This document shows positions 11,367 through 22,544 of a DNA stretch of 64,000 nt, piece after piece (the stretch's first letter is position 1; each line of letters begins with the position of its first letter). Under the pieces are notes generated by a model that saw only the letters and a program-made list of their open reading frames with translations, made no database searches and was not told the DNA's origin. The stretch is from Chytridium lagenaria. Lineage: Eukaryota; Chytridiomycota; Chytridiomycetes; Chytridiales; Chytridiaceae. The translations under genes were made by a program, and so were the position numbers. The stretch is taken from contig JAHLKC010000103.1 of assembly GCA_025449115.1 (NCBI GenBank), forward strand, positions 79,822-143,821. Reading direction: 5' to 3'.

Positions 11367-12205
11367 GTGTTGTGTGTTATGGGTAGCGGGAGGAGGTTTG
11401 ATGGGGAGAGTGTGATGAGAGCGGGGGTTGAGGAGTAGGTGTGTTGTGTGTTATGGGTAGCGGGGGAGGGGGTTTGATGGGGAGAGTGTGATGAGCGGGG
11501 TTTGAGGAGTAGGTGTGGTGTGTGTTATGGGTAGCGGGAGGAGGGGTTTGATGTGGAGAGTGTGATGAGAGCGGGGTTTGAGGAGTAGATGGGGTTTTGG
11601 TGTTTTCATTGCGAAGGTTTGTCTTGTGGTGCTTGTGGCGGGAATGGGGGGATATGTGGGATGTGTGTTGGGTGGAGGGAGAGTTTGAGCGGAGTTTGAT
11701 GGGGAGAGTGTGATGAGGGGAGCGCGGTTTGATGGGGAGAGTGTGATGAGGGCGGGGTTTGAGGAGTAGATGGGGGTTTTGGTGTTTTCATTGCGAAGGT
11801 TTGTTTTGTGGCGCTTGTGGCGGGAATGGGGGGATATGTGGGATGTGTGTTGGGTGGAGGGGAGAGTTTGAGCGGAGTTTGATGGGGAGAGTGTGATGAG
11901 GGGAGCGCGGTTTGATGGGGAGAGTGTGATGAGGGCGGGGTTTGAGGAGTAGATGGGGGTTTTGGTGTTTTCATTGCGAAGGTTTGTTTTGTGGTGCTTG
12001 TGGCGGGAATGGGGGATATGTGGGATGTGTGTTGGGTGGAGGGGAGAGTGTGAGCGGAGTTTGATGGGGAGAGTGTGATGAGGGGAGCGCGGTTTGATGG
12101 GGAGAGTGTGATGGGGGGAGTTGAGTTTGATGTGGAAAGTGTGATGAGGGGAGTTGGGTTTGATGTGGAGAGTGTGATGAGGAGAGTTGGGTTTGATGTG
12201 GAAGG
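11325..12205. repeat. Minisatellite derived from the 3' end of the HTH gene
   Basis: The basic module 'gtttgatgtggagagtgtgatgag' is the coding sequence for the final residues of the upstream gene (FDVESVM) and recurs about 16 times past its stop, often with 'gcggggtttgaggagtag', which includes the stop codon. From about 11584 the array acquires a higher-order unit of about 183 bp, three copies marked by 'cattgcgaaggtttg' near 11609, 11792 and 11975. The rightmost modules (12120-12200) are simple again. A 260-codon antisense frame through the array is a by-product of the repeat period. Confidence 0.85.
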
Positions 12206-12601
12206 TTCTTGAATGCCTTTTTGCTTCCCGCATCTTTTTTTTTTTTTCGGTGCCCTTTTTTTCTCCTGCTTTAAAACGTTATACTAGAAACCAAAAAAAC
12301 CTACTTTTGAATTATTTAATCCTTTTTTTTTTGTGGTGGGTGCCGGCGTGGAGACTACACCCACACACCCTCCCACGCTTTTTTTCTTTATGGCTCTCTT
12401 ACTCTCTCTCTCTTCTTTTTTTTTTCCCGTTTTTTTTTGTGGTTTTTGGGAGGGGTTCTCGTTTTAACCTCCATTCTTTGTTTTTGTTTTTATGCGTTTT
12501 CTAACCCCTGTTTTTGAGGGTTTTTGAGGGGATTTCTGTGTGCATCCACTGTCGTTCCGTTTTTGTTTTTGTTGTTTTGGACTTTGGAGTTCCAATTTCT
12601 T

Positions 12602-12848
12602 TTTTTTTTATGGACCGCTTTTTTGAAGTCAAGGAAATTAGTTTACGTTTGGTTTGGTATGAAGAAAACATTAATAGATTATTTTGAATAGAACCTTGAG
12701 AATGGGAGGAGTGATGCGTGGATTAGGTTGGGTTTTTTTATGGACCGCTTTTTGAAGGCGAGGAGATTTGTTTACGTTTGTTTTGGTATGAAAAAACATG
12801 AATAGATTATTTTGAATAGAACCTTGAGGAGGGATGCGTGGATTCGGT
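12602..12848. repeat. Tandem duplication of about 125 bp
   Basis: Segments at about 12602-12724 and 12733-12848 share 'tttttttatggaccgctttt', 'gtttacgttt', and 'atagattattttgaatagaa' in the same order. They lie in T-rich non-coding sequence. The rest of 12210-13650 shows poly-T and CT tracts and no supported gene. Confidence 0.75.
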
Positions 12849-13652
12849 ATTGGGGTTGTTGGAGATGACTTGTCACATTGGGAGATTTTTTGTGAGGAAT
12901 GGTGGGTTGTGGAATTGGAGAGGGTTTGGAGTTTCATCTTCCCGTTTACACATACAACGATGATGCTGTAACCATCTTTGAGCCGGAACAATGTTTTTTG
13001 ATAATGGGCAAGTCATTCGGGATCTTCAAACGCGAGGTGGGAAACCATACAGACGACGGCGGATGAAACAAGATAGGGTATAGGGTGAGACGGTTGAATG
13101 GATAGGCAAATCATAAATCAGGTAGGTTCAAAACGCGCGAGAGAGGTGGGAACCATACTCTCCAGGCTTCTTCTTGTTCCGTGATGACCTTCGAAGGGAT
13201 GTCTCGTATGGTTCATCCAGGTCTTCACAAACAGACAAAGACATTGCACAAGTTAGGACGAGACTTTGAAACTGAAAACAAGGCACTCTTGATATATTTT
13301 CAAGCTTATAAAATGGGACTGTTTAGTTTTGTTTCCGCGAAACGTGCCAGAAAAACACCCATCATCAGTTCTTCATCACGTCTCAGAGACTTTGATCCAC
13401 CCTGACCCCCAAAAATCCAAAACAAGTATACTACAAACATCTGTGACAACACACCCTCCAAAAACAATATTCTCTTCAATAATAATAGGCAAGTAATAAA
13501 AAATCAGACAACTTCACAAAAAAACAAAACACGCGGGTGAGAAGGTGGAAACAATAAACAGACGGCGAAGGACGGGGGAAAAACAAGATATCGTAGGAGA
13601 TAGGGGGGGGAGACTTCTCAATGCTATTCCAAAATCACAATCCCATCATTCA

Positions 13653-15599
13653 TCATCGCACCTTCTTCTTCTTCCGTTTCAATCCCCCCTTCTCCATACC
13701 CTCATCCTCAACGCCATTCGAACAATCCGGGCAATACCAAACTCCCTTGGGCGGTTCCGTCAACCCCACACATTCAAGGTGAAACCATTCATTGGCGCAA
13801 TTCTATAAATGCGGCGTGAGTAGAGAGTTTTAATAAAATAGTGGGGGGTGGGTGGGCTCACCTCGCCATCACAAGCAATCATCTCGCCATACGAAACCTG
13901 GCGACAGAAACAATAAAGTTGTTCATCCACTTCAGGAGTTCCTTCTTCTTGCACGTCTTCCATTCCCGTGGTACTGTGAATTGAGGTAAGCAGTTAGCGC
14001 GGTGTTGACTCTAAATCTTCAACATTGCAGTGGTATTCTTGGAGCACCCCCACAGTCCCCAGATAACTGACACAAATTCGAATCAAAATTCAAAATCAAA
14101 AATTACTTTTTTCGCTTCATCTTCTTGACGGATTTTTGGGCACCGCCTAGTCTCACGCTGGATATCCGGCGTTCTATTCAAAAAAAAAAAAAAAGGAAAA
14201 GGGTAAAGTTAATCTTTCCTCGAAACGCGAAACCGTATAGATGTAGCATATGAAGTAAACCCATACTTACTCAACGCAGTTCCCTTTGGTGTAACTAAAA
14301 ACATGACAAAAGGTTAACAGAAAGGTTTAACAACGTTACCAAGAAAAAAAATAATTCATTTGTAGATCACCCAGATAATGTATAAAAAAAGGAAGAAAAA
14401 AAACAACAACTACCCCCTAACCCACTCCCCATCCTTTCCGGCGTCTCCCCGCGTCGTCCAGCAGGCGTCGCAAAACTTCCCTTACTCAACGCCGCCGCTC
14501 CAAGCGGTGTCCCCATATACGACGTCGCCAACCTCGCCACACCAGGTGTCCCCAACAAAGACGCGGAAGATGCTAACGGTAGTAATGACGCCACAGAGGG
14601 TACTGAGGCGAGGGCGGGTGGAATGTGGAGAGATGGGGCGGGAAGATCTGGGACGTTGACGCCGGCTTCGCGTTCGAGACGAGTAATGGCCTCAATATCC
14701 ATAGTGAGACGACGGATATGACGGTCGAGCTGAGGATGGTGGTAGAGAGAGGGGGGAAAATGAGATTAAATAGGGCAGAGAACAAAATTTGAAAAGTTAT
14801 CTTCATCATGAAGGTCAACCATAACATTTTGCAGAGTAGCAAAATTTCCCGAAATGAGACCCTCTTAAGTAGAAAAGACAACCATAGCTTGTGCAGAATA
14901 AGCAAAACTACTTACCATTAACATACTCCGATGCACCAACGCAATTTTCTCATCCGAAACATCCTCCCCCTTTTTAAACATATTCAAAATCGTGTCAAAC
15001 ACCAACTTTTGATCTGGAAACGGTGCAATCGCCATCTCCCCAGTCGTCGCCGTCACCGTCACTTCCTCACTCTTTATTGTTTGTCCATTCGTATCTTTCG
15101 CAGCCTCTATTGAAGGTTGTGGAGGTGGTGGTGGTGTTGTATTTGAAGGCGCTCCATTCGGCGCCTTTTCAGTCTTGACGGGGTTAATGGTGGGTGGAGC
15201 TTCGGTTGAGGGTAGAGTTGCATTGTCGCCATTGGCGACGCCGTTTTTGGCAAGTTTGGAAGGTGTGCCTGCAGGGCCGGGTTTTTTGCTTGGGATGGGA
15301 TCGACGGGGCCGGCTTTGATGATTTTTCGGAGTTGAAGGTCGCGAGCATTAATTTGGGCTTTGATTTCTGTTTTGAAAAAGATATATTGTGAGATACAAG
15401 ACTGGAAGGTTATAATAATTAAATACCTTGAAATTCAGCATCCTTATCTCGAATTTCGTCAAAAACGTGCCGAATCTCAAAGGGAAGATTTTCAACAGCT
15501 GCAATATTAATTAATAGCTTAGTAAAGTGATTGCGTTGGGATAACAAGAGATAACTCACAAGAAACAAATTCTTCGAGATACTGAATATGATCCGCCAT
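13653..15599 (-). CDS. ING-family chromatin reader with C-terminal PHD finger (Yng2/Pho23-like)
   Basis: ING proteins are subunits of histone acetyltransferase (NuA4/NuA3) or deacetylase (Rpd3L) complexes; their PHD finger binds H3K4me3. The start [13 protein letters not shown] at 15599 opens the ING N-terminal helix region, continuing [19 protein letters not shown] and [18 protein letters not shown] over two small introns. A Pro/Thr/Lys linker follows (to about 14915). The next exon reads [20 protein letters not shown], then an Ala/Pro/Ser-rich stretch (to about 14410) and a basic segment VKKMKRKK near 14105. The PHD finger spans the last two exons: [20 protein letters not shown] (about 13930-13860), then [14 protein letters not shown] and GVWYCPDC (about 13800-13710), with the Cys4-His-Cys3 set complete. 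A Lys-rich tail (KRKKKKVR) stops at 13653. Exact subfamily is not resolved. Two small exons around 14000-14300 are uncertain. Confidence 0.88.
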
Positions 15600-16793
15600 C
15601 TCTAAATGTTGTTGACGACGGAACTACGTGACGAATAACTGAAGTGATGCGAGACCTTAACGGTCTGAGACCGCGCCTTTGAAGGCGGACGAAATGTGTT
15701 GTTGCCGAAGCAGCGGCTCTGATGGATGGTACTGCGGTTGTGAGGAAGCGGTTGGTTGAAAGGAAAAATTGTGTTGGCGTATGCCAGGATCGGCCGTGCA
15801 TGAAATAAACGGGATGGTGGTGGACGCGCGTGTCAAATTTCAGCAAACCCGTTTACGCGTTAGAATTGATTCGCGGGTGCGGGCTGTAATTAGTAATGAG
15901 GTTAGCTTTTTCAAAAGAATTTTAAACGTGAAGAGAATGAGAAGTTGTCCATAAATCCAGAGCTTATTTTATAGCGTATCTGGTAAAAGATTCGTCCATT
16001 CCTCTTCTCTTATACGTCTTGAAGACAATCTTTTGTCAGCTTACACTCCATGCACACCTTGCCCATCAATCCCTTCCAAGACCCATCAAAGTCCATTCCG
16101 CCTCCAGCAATCCGCATCAGTTATCATCAGACTCACTAGAGAATAGCAACTCAATAAGCAAAGAATAGAGTATGAGGGCGATGAGGTGGGGATAGTTATT
16201 GGAGTGTGAGATGCATGTCCGAACAGCGACGGACAGCGCTAACAAGCAAGTCAGGGGGAGCAGCAACAAACAGCCCAACTTGCTTAAGCATCCGCTTGTC
16301 CAATCACAGTGCGACATTTTGAAAATAATTTTGACAACAAAAACAAGAGTCAGAGACCCGCAAGAGTCGATGCTTACCACTTGCTGTAGACGGGCCCGTG
16401 GTGGGTGGGAGAGTGCGCCTGAGAGTAGCGAGTGGTATATGTGGTATACGGTGTAAGGTTTTGATGGATGGATGGATGATGTATGGAGGCGGATGGACGG
16501 ATGGATGGATGGATGAAATCCTCCACAACTCACAGCAAGTGTTACGAAACGGCGATTTTTCCTTTTTTTTTTTGCTCTTGTCGCTGATGCCTCGGACAAG
16601 ATATTGTCTGTGTAACCCTATACATTCTGGCCATGGCTCAAATATTTATCTCTTTTTTTTTTTTTCAATTCGAGTGTGTTGAACAATCTCAAATAGTCGG
16701 CCTTTGGGACCTTTTTTTTTTTTCTTTGATCCAATTTTAAAGCGACAACTTACATTACTTAATAACACTCACACACTCACACACACACTTACA
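15600..16793. other. Intergenic between divergent ING and NHP2 genes
   Basis: No supported gene. It contains a GGAT/CATC array at about 16460-16515 and poly-T tracts near 16560, 16660 and 16712. A CACACT repeat run (about 16768-16790) sits immediately upstream of the NHP2 start. Promoters for both flanking genes must lie here. Confidence 0.6.
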
Positions 16794-17999
16794 ATGGCAA
16801 AGACGGACAAGGCATTAAAGAAGAAGAAGGTGGCAAAGGAGGAGTCGGATGCGGAGGAGGCACCCGCCACAACCACCAGCACTGCTATGGATGTCGATGA
16901 GGATGGGAAGGGAAAGAAGGAGGCCATTCCTTACGAAGTCAGGATTCAGTCTGTCAGCCAGATTGCGCATCCTTTGGCTTCAAAGAAGTTGACAAAGAAG
17001 GTCCTCAAGACCATCAGGAAGGGTGGGTATTCTTTTTCTCTTTTGTAGAAAAAGATATGCTTTTTCGGTCACATTGGAATATTGGACTGCCATGAATTAT
17101 GGCCTTGGCAGGAAGAGTTTGGATGTGTATAGTATTTTTGCATTTGTTGCATGATCGTTTGCTGGATGAAGTTTGGTAAAGTGGATTGTTAATTGGGATT
17201 CGAAGATGCAAAAAGGAATGGCGATTTTATCTTTTTCGAGTATTTCGACGTTTACCCACTACACGAATTCGGTGGAGTTTTGTTGTGCATGTACGCATTG
17301 TCGCTCTTCGGAGAGAATTACTGGAAGAAGGGTGGATTTGGGTTTAAAGGGGTTTCTGAATCTTGACCGTGACAAATCTTTCGCACGCCATTCACACCCA
17401 TTCACCTCTCTATGCTGCACTTTTCGTACCTGTCTCGTCGCTTCCAAGTTCTTACCAGATCTTCCTTTTACTTTATTCATTCCAGCTTCCAAGGCCAAGA
17501 GCGTGAAGCGTGGAGTCAAGGAGGTTGTGAAGGGCCTTAAGAAGGGCAGCAAGGGTGTCGTGATTATTGCTGGTGACATTAGCCCCATTGATGTCATCAC
17601 CCACGTTCCTGTCCTTTGCGAAGAGTCTGACGTTCCCTACATCTACGTGCCCTCGAAGGAGGATCTTGGCACTGCTGGTGCTACCAAGAGGCCCACGTCC
17701 GTTATCATGTTGCTTAACAAGAACATATCGGACTTTGAGGAGGCTTATGGCGAGGTGTTGGAGGAGGTTAAGGTATGTATTGTGTATTATTTATTTTCTT
17801 TACAATTTTGGGGGATAATTGACAATATGTATTTGGTATTGTGCTTGGAATATTTCTTTGGCATCATTGACATTAGTCGTATTTGGCCGTTCCTCAACAA
17901 CACTATTTTTCTCTACTTTTTTATAAACTAATTATCATTTTTCTTTTTACATTTTTTATTACTCAGGGCCTCAACGAGAAGTTGATCACCACCATTTAA
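16794..17999 (+). CDS. NHP2: NHP2, H/ACA snoRNP protein (L7Ae family)
   Basis: NHP2 binds H/ACA guide RNAs and, with Cbf5, Nop10 and Gar1, directs rRNA pseudouridylation in the nucleolus. Three exons: 16794-17022, 17486-17772, 17967-17999, all with clean GT..AG junctions and preserved phase. The first intron is 463 nt, long for this window. The N-terminus is a Lys/Glu-rich leader; then HPLASKKLTKKVLKTIRK joins across the intron to ASKAKSVKRGVKEVVKGLKK. The L7Ae core is complete: GVVIIAGDISPIDVITHVPV, VPYIYVPSKEDLG, GATKRPTSV. The close block-by-block match to yeast NHP2, with ASK-AK-VKRGVKEVVK and AGDISP-DVI-H-PVLCE, separates it from ribosomal L7Ae proteins and Snu13. Frame is intact throughout. 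Divergent from the ING gene. Confidence 0.95.
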
Positions 18000-18976
18000 T
18001 TTAAATCGTACACCGAAAATCCCTTTCCACAAATCCCTCGCGCAAAAACTTACGTCCAATTCCCTTCCACTTCTGAAGAGCTTTGTTTTACTTCTTTTGC
18101 TCAATGAGAGAAGGATGGGGTAGAAATCACGCTTCTAATGTTTCTGCGTTTCCTGTTCATAGCAAAAAAAATTTGGCCTACAAAAGGCTCAAAAAAATAG
18201 AAAATTCAATTCACACTTTTTCTTCCAAAACGTCCATCCTAAAACATCCAACATCGTTCATCCGTTTACATCAGAAAGCCCCATCCATTGACTTTCTCAT
18301 GGCAATCGGTATTGAATTGATTACTTCTTTTAGAACGCATTACTACCGCTGCCTTCTTCCCCATCTATGGGTGGTGACCTTCCTCTCTCTTTCTAGGACA
18401 TTGAGTTGAGGGGCAGTTTGTTCAAGTGATGCTAGATTGAAACGGGTTTTTTTAAACAAGCGATGTGGTTAGGCTTCTCCGTTACCTGTTGCTTGTGCCT
18501 GAGACCTACATTCTCCTTTCTCTCCCTTTTTTTTTTGTGTGTTTGTTGAAAATAACTGTGTAAATAAAGAGATTTTATTAGTCAGTGTATTGATGGCTTC
18601 TTTGGATTATTGTTTATGCTATCTGCTTCTGATGCTTTTCACCGCATATTATAAAGTTGAACATGTTGGATACGGCACTGAGTTGGGTCAGTCCAACACT
18701 CTTAGGATCTTCTACGTAAGAGTGTTGGACTGATCCAAGAGCTTAAAGAATTTCTCCTACATAAGATCGTTGGATTGACCCAAAAGCTTCCAGAAATTCT
18801 CAACGAGGCACAAATTACGGCAACAAGCCCATCGTATATTAAATATAAGCACAAACCCATCAAAACATAAACCAAAGTACCTCACCATCAATCACCATTT
18901 CAATGCATGGATCTTGCCCAAAAGAAAAGTTCCCCTAACAAAAGAAAATAAAAAAAACTCCGTCGCCTCTCAACAA
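18000..18976. other. Intergenic between convergent NHP2 and CID genes
   Basis: NHP2 3' UTR and downstream sequence; an AATAAA-like 'taaataaa' lies at 18562. The region contains the inverted/direct repeat set at 18685-18781. No gene supported. Confidence 0.5.
18685..18781. repeat. Inverted plus direct repeat of a 20-bp motif
   Basis: 'gggtcagtccaacactctta' (18685-18704) is followed after 12 bp by its near-perfect inverse 'taagagtgttggactgatcc' (18717-18736), giving a strong hairpin. A second direct copy of the latter, 'taagatcgttggattgaccc', lies at 18762-18781. Both direct copies are followed by a shared 'aagagctt/aaaagctt' and 'aatttctc/aattctc'. Confidence 0.8.
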
Positions 18977-20441
18977 TCAATTCTCAGATGGTTGATTCCA
19001 GGGATACTGCGGTGCAGGCTACGAAAAGGAAAAAAAATAAATTATAAAGAGTCAACATTTTACACAAAAACTGAGCTCCTCGGCCTCACCTGCATCCATG
19101 GCATAAAATTCCCCCCAACTCCCTCCATCTCATGCATCATCTTCCCCCCAAAATCCATCTTCCCCGTCCCAGGCGGCTCCACCTCCTCCATATTTGTGCC
19201 AGCCGCCGCCGCCGCATTCGACAACAACGCCTGCAACATCCCCCGGACGTGGCTGGTGGCAACAACGGAGGGGTAGCGGGTTTGAAATCGGCCTTAGCGG
19301 CGGCGAGAGCGTTGATGCTGAGTGTGGAGAGTGATTCGAGTTTTGTAACGCATTCCTTTGATGAGTGTTAGACAAAATATGTCTCTGGGATAGACGGTAC
19401 CTGATGCGCGGTTTTGGTAGCATTCAGTGCTTGCTCGTGAGTCGCTAGCAGGTTTTTCAATTCCTTCAAGGTGCGTTCACGTTCGGCAATTTCCGCCTCT
19501 AACGCGTCCTTGCATCCCGACTGCGCATTCACAGCCTCTGCAATCTTCTCCGCAGGTGCGTTAGGGTTGGCCGCATCTAAAACACAATCATCATTAGATA
19601 TAATGAAGCCAACGCAGAAAAGCCTGCCTCACCTAGGACTTTATGAGCTTCATTTGCTGCTTTTTCCGTTTGAACCGTTTTGAATGAGCCTTCTTCACTC
19701 GATCCAAAGCTGTAAGCAGAACCTGAAAATTAAACGTCAAGTCAGCCTTCCCCTACAACCTCCACCACAAACCTCGGAATGTTTTGATGACGTTGATGGC
19801 GATTCGAAACTCATGGATCGTTTTGGTGAAGGACCACATTCGGTTGTAGTGCATTCCCAGCCCCCTTCTTAACTCCATTCCCAAAAACAAAACAAAAAGG
19901 CTCCTCAGTATACCAACCCCAAAAAAAATCACTCACCCATGCCTTCCATCAACTTTGCCACGAATTGCGGCTCATAAACACCTCTTTCCTCCCATATCGC
20001 CAGGATTCGTCGTATTTTATTTGAACATCTGAGGTCGCGTGTCTGACTCAACGTTAGCAACAAGAATTCAATGGGGGGCAATACCTGTAAATATATCTTA
20101 TTCCTTCCGGCAACACCCTCCCAAATTCCTTTACAAGTCATCATGTTTCCTTCTCGACAGCTGCACCACATCATTGCATAGATACAGCATGGAAAGTTGT
20201 TTTGAAAGCCGTTGCTTACCCACTGTTAACAAAAGTCGAGGGTTGCGCATACCTTTCATTAACTCATTTAACCAGACTTGAACGGATGTCCTTGCATGTT
20301 TGCGGTGGAACATGAGCCCTTTTTGGGGGTTAGAAAAGGGACAACAGGAAGGACTTACAATGGCTTAAAAGGATATGGAGTCTTGAGTATCTACGAGATG
20401 GAGAAGCTTATTTGTAAAAGCTCTTCGGAATACGTAGACAT
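18977..20441 (-). CDS. CTD-interaction-domain protein, Rtt103/RPRD1-like
   Basis: CID proteins bind Ser-phosphorylated heptad repeats of the RNA polymerase II C-terminal domain and act in termination and 3' processing. The start MSTYSEELLQ at 20441 resembles the Rtt103/RPRD1 opening. The next exons read DTQDSIS, then HRKHARTSVQVWLNELMKG (about 20305-20250), KQRLSKQLSMLYLCNDVVQLSRRK (about 20210-20140; the LYL-NDV--S-+K signature) and NKIRRILAIWEERGVYEPQFV (about 20020-19960), which together make the eight-helix CID. Downstream are a Pro/Ser linker, a coiled coil (KELKNLLATHEQALNATK, about 19460-19400) and an Ala/Pro-rich tail with PAPQYPWNQPSEN before the stop at 18977. The coiled coil fits Rtt103/RPRD1 better than Pcf11 or Nrd1. 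Small exons at the 5' end are only approximately placed. Confidence 0.82.
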
Positions 20442-20884
20442 GATGACCTCGTGGTTTGAAGAATTGGTGGTGCGTGTTTCGGTAAAGACCTGGTTTGTGT
20501 TTTGGATGCTTCCTGGTGAATTCGCACTCTTCTAAAAAAAGTTTCCCATGGGTTCAGATTCGGATGAATTAAACATGTTGATGATGGTTGTGAAGAAGCT
20601 TTAACGTCGTCCATGCATTCGAAAGGGTAACAAGCGGAGTCAAAGTGGGGAAGCTCACCCTATGTAACAAAACCCCCTAAATATCGATGAGCTAGCCGAG
20701 ATTCTCTGCTTTCACACAGATTGGTAACAGTGATGCCCAGATGTCCAATACTCAAACTCCCACTGTCTTTAGCTCGCTTCACGTATTGCTGCCTGCTCGT
20801 TAGATAGGTACTGATGTAACCAGCACCTGTAGTTTTATGTGTAACACGAACAGGTCAACCAAAAGACATTTATTACGAAAGCAA

Positions 20885-22484
20885 CTAAGCTCCAGCAACG
20901 ACGATGTTTAAACCGCCATCACGACTTCCTCCATCAGCATCCACCTCAAAATTGGACAGAAACCAGTCATTCTCCGCGCCTTCTTCCAACCCGACGATGG
21001 GGAGTTCAAAAGGCCTACCAGTCTTGACAAGAAATTCCTAAAATTGATAACGACTGTAAGAAAGCAACAAAAAGGCGGGCTGGAATGAAAGAAAAGGCTG
21101 AGAAAAGAGCGAAGCGGAAAAAAAATGAATAGAAAGAAAAGCCGCGTCATACCACCGCCAACCCCATAGGCTCCCTCTGCAATCTAGCCCCATTCCAACC
21201 CACACATAAAAACAATCACTCGCATCCAAAAAATGTATTGCAGAACTCATCAACGAAGAGCTTTTCAATTTTGAACCCTTCGCCACCTCCTCATATGTAA
21301 CGTCCGAACCACGTTCAAATCGGTTGCCTTAAAAAGAGTTTTAGTAATGTGTGGCGTGCTGGGAATCTCGATGGAGGGGTTGCGGTCTGGCGCGGTGGGT
21401 TTGAGCGGGTCAGCGCCACCTCGTGTAAAGGTGCGACGGGGTGGGGCGTCGCTTGTGGTTGGGTGTGGATCATCGGTGACGGTTGGGGGTGGGAGGTGGA
21501 TGGGGGGGCGTCGACGGGTTTCGGGGTAGCGTCTTGAGTTGAGTAAATACCGATAGACTCCCAGAAAGTTTTTTGCGTGGGCTCAGTTTCGTCTATTATT
21601 TCCGTTAATGATTCTGTGTTTTTCTCTTTTCGATGAATGGAAATACTCACCGAATACCTCGAACCGCATGTGTCCCGAATGTGGGCGAGTTCTTTTGCCC
21701 ATTCTGTGGCGGTTGTGCGTTCCATTGCAAGTACGGTGGTGGTGCTGTTGTTGACATGTTCTCGGGCTGACGTTGACGCTGTTCCAGAGTGATCTCTTCC
21801 ACTCGACTTTTCCATCACTGCAGTAATAAGCATCCACACATAGGATGGGCCATCGTAAACATAAACAGATTGTTTATCAGGTGTCCAATCCTTCTTTGAG
21901 ACAATAAAAGCAGGACGGGTGGCTGGCGGTAGGGATGTAGCATCACCTGATGCTAATTGTGGCTGTAAATTTGGCGTGTCAGCGTCGTTAGGAATCAACG
22001 CGATTTCTTCAATGAATACAGTTGTGGTGGGCGCGCCAGGACGAATTGTATTGGCCTTCCTGAAACGCATCAACGTCGGGATGTTCATGACAGAATTAGA
22101 CGAGCTTATTTGATTAGCTGTCGCGCCAGCAGGGCCCGGGACCGAGTTCTCGCTCGTGTTCGATGTCGCCACAATAGATGCGGTCCAGTCGATACTGAAG
22201 ACCGGGTGGAATTTCCAACGGGAACAGCAAGAGTGGTTCCACCTGATGTGTTTGGTCCCATCGCCCTGGTTTTGACATATGTTGAACTGCGGAATATCCC
22301 ATATGACCTTTTCCTTTTGGGGCTGGGACGTCAGGTTTCGTGGCTTGGCTTGGAAGGAGGTTGGCGTTCTCGGTGTATCGAATGGTTTTGAAAATTGAAG
22401 GAAAAAGTAGGATTCGTGGTTTTCGACTTCGCGGTGTACGGCCACGAGATTTGAGTTCAGACCTAAATAAATCATTGTATTCAC
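20885..22484 (-). CDS. Gelsolin/severin-family actin-binding protein
   Basis: Gelsolin-type proteins sever and cap actin filaments in a Ca2+-dependent way in the cytoplasm. The main exon (22484-about 21320) contains a degenerate repeat with SKKDWTPDKQSVYVYDGPSY, the linker FWESIGIYST (gelsolin F-W--LGG position) and a Pro/His-rich spacer. The next repeat reads TKTLFKATDL, TYEEVAKGSKLKSSSLMSS, FLDASDCFYVWVGMGA (the D-FYVWVG core) and REPMGLAVV. After an intron (about 21130-21055) it ends EFLVKTGRPFELPIVGLEEGAEN-WF, the classical 'rp--P-----G-E---F' end of a gelsolin domain, stopping at 20885. The spacer-to-repeat junction (21290-21370) needs two frame changes. The N-terminal region (22484-22110) is not recognisable as a gelsolin repeat, so the count is two or three. 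Confidence 0.72.
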
Positions 22485-22544
22485 TTAAACTGATAAGGTA
22501 ATTACTATGCCTACATTGCCGCAACTCGTAAACTTTGAACATAG

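Noticed and set aside
11451..12233. 260-codon minus-strand ORF with HTLPIKP/SPHHT repeats
   Set aside because: It is the antisense of the minisatellite; the unit period keeps the frame open and there is no independent coding signal.
16399..16682. Plus-strand ORF with repeated GWMD-type residues
   Set aside because: Produced by the GGAT microsatellite; no conserved sequence.
17173..17931. 252-codon ORF running through NHP2 intron 1
   Set aside because: It is read-through of the intron into exon 2; splicing at 17023/17486 gives the conserved NHP2 junction.
22110..22540. Alternative minus-strand frame MFKVYELRQC... as gelsolin N-terminus
   Set aside because: It stops at 22114 without connecting to the recognised gelsolin exon; the 22484 start is in the same frame as the main exon.
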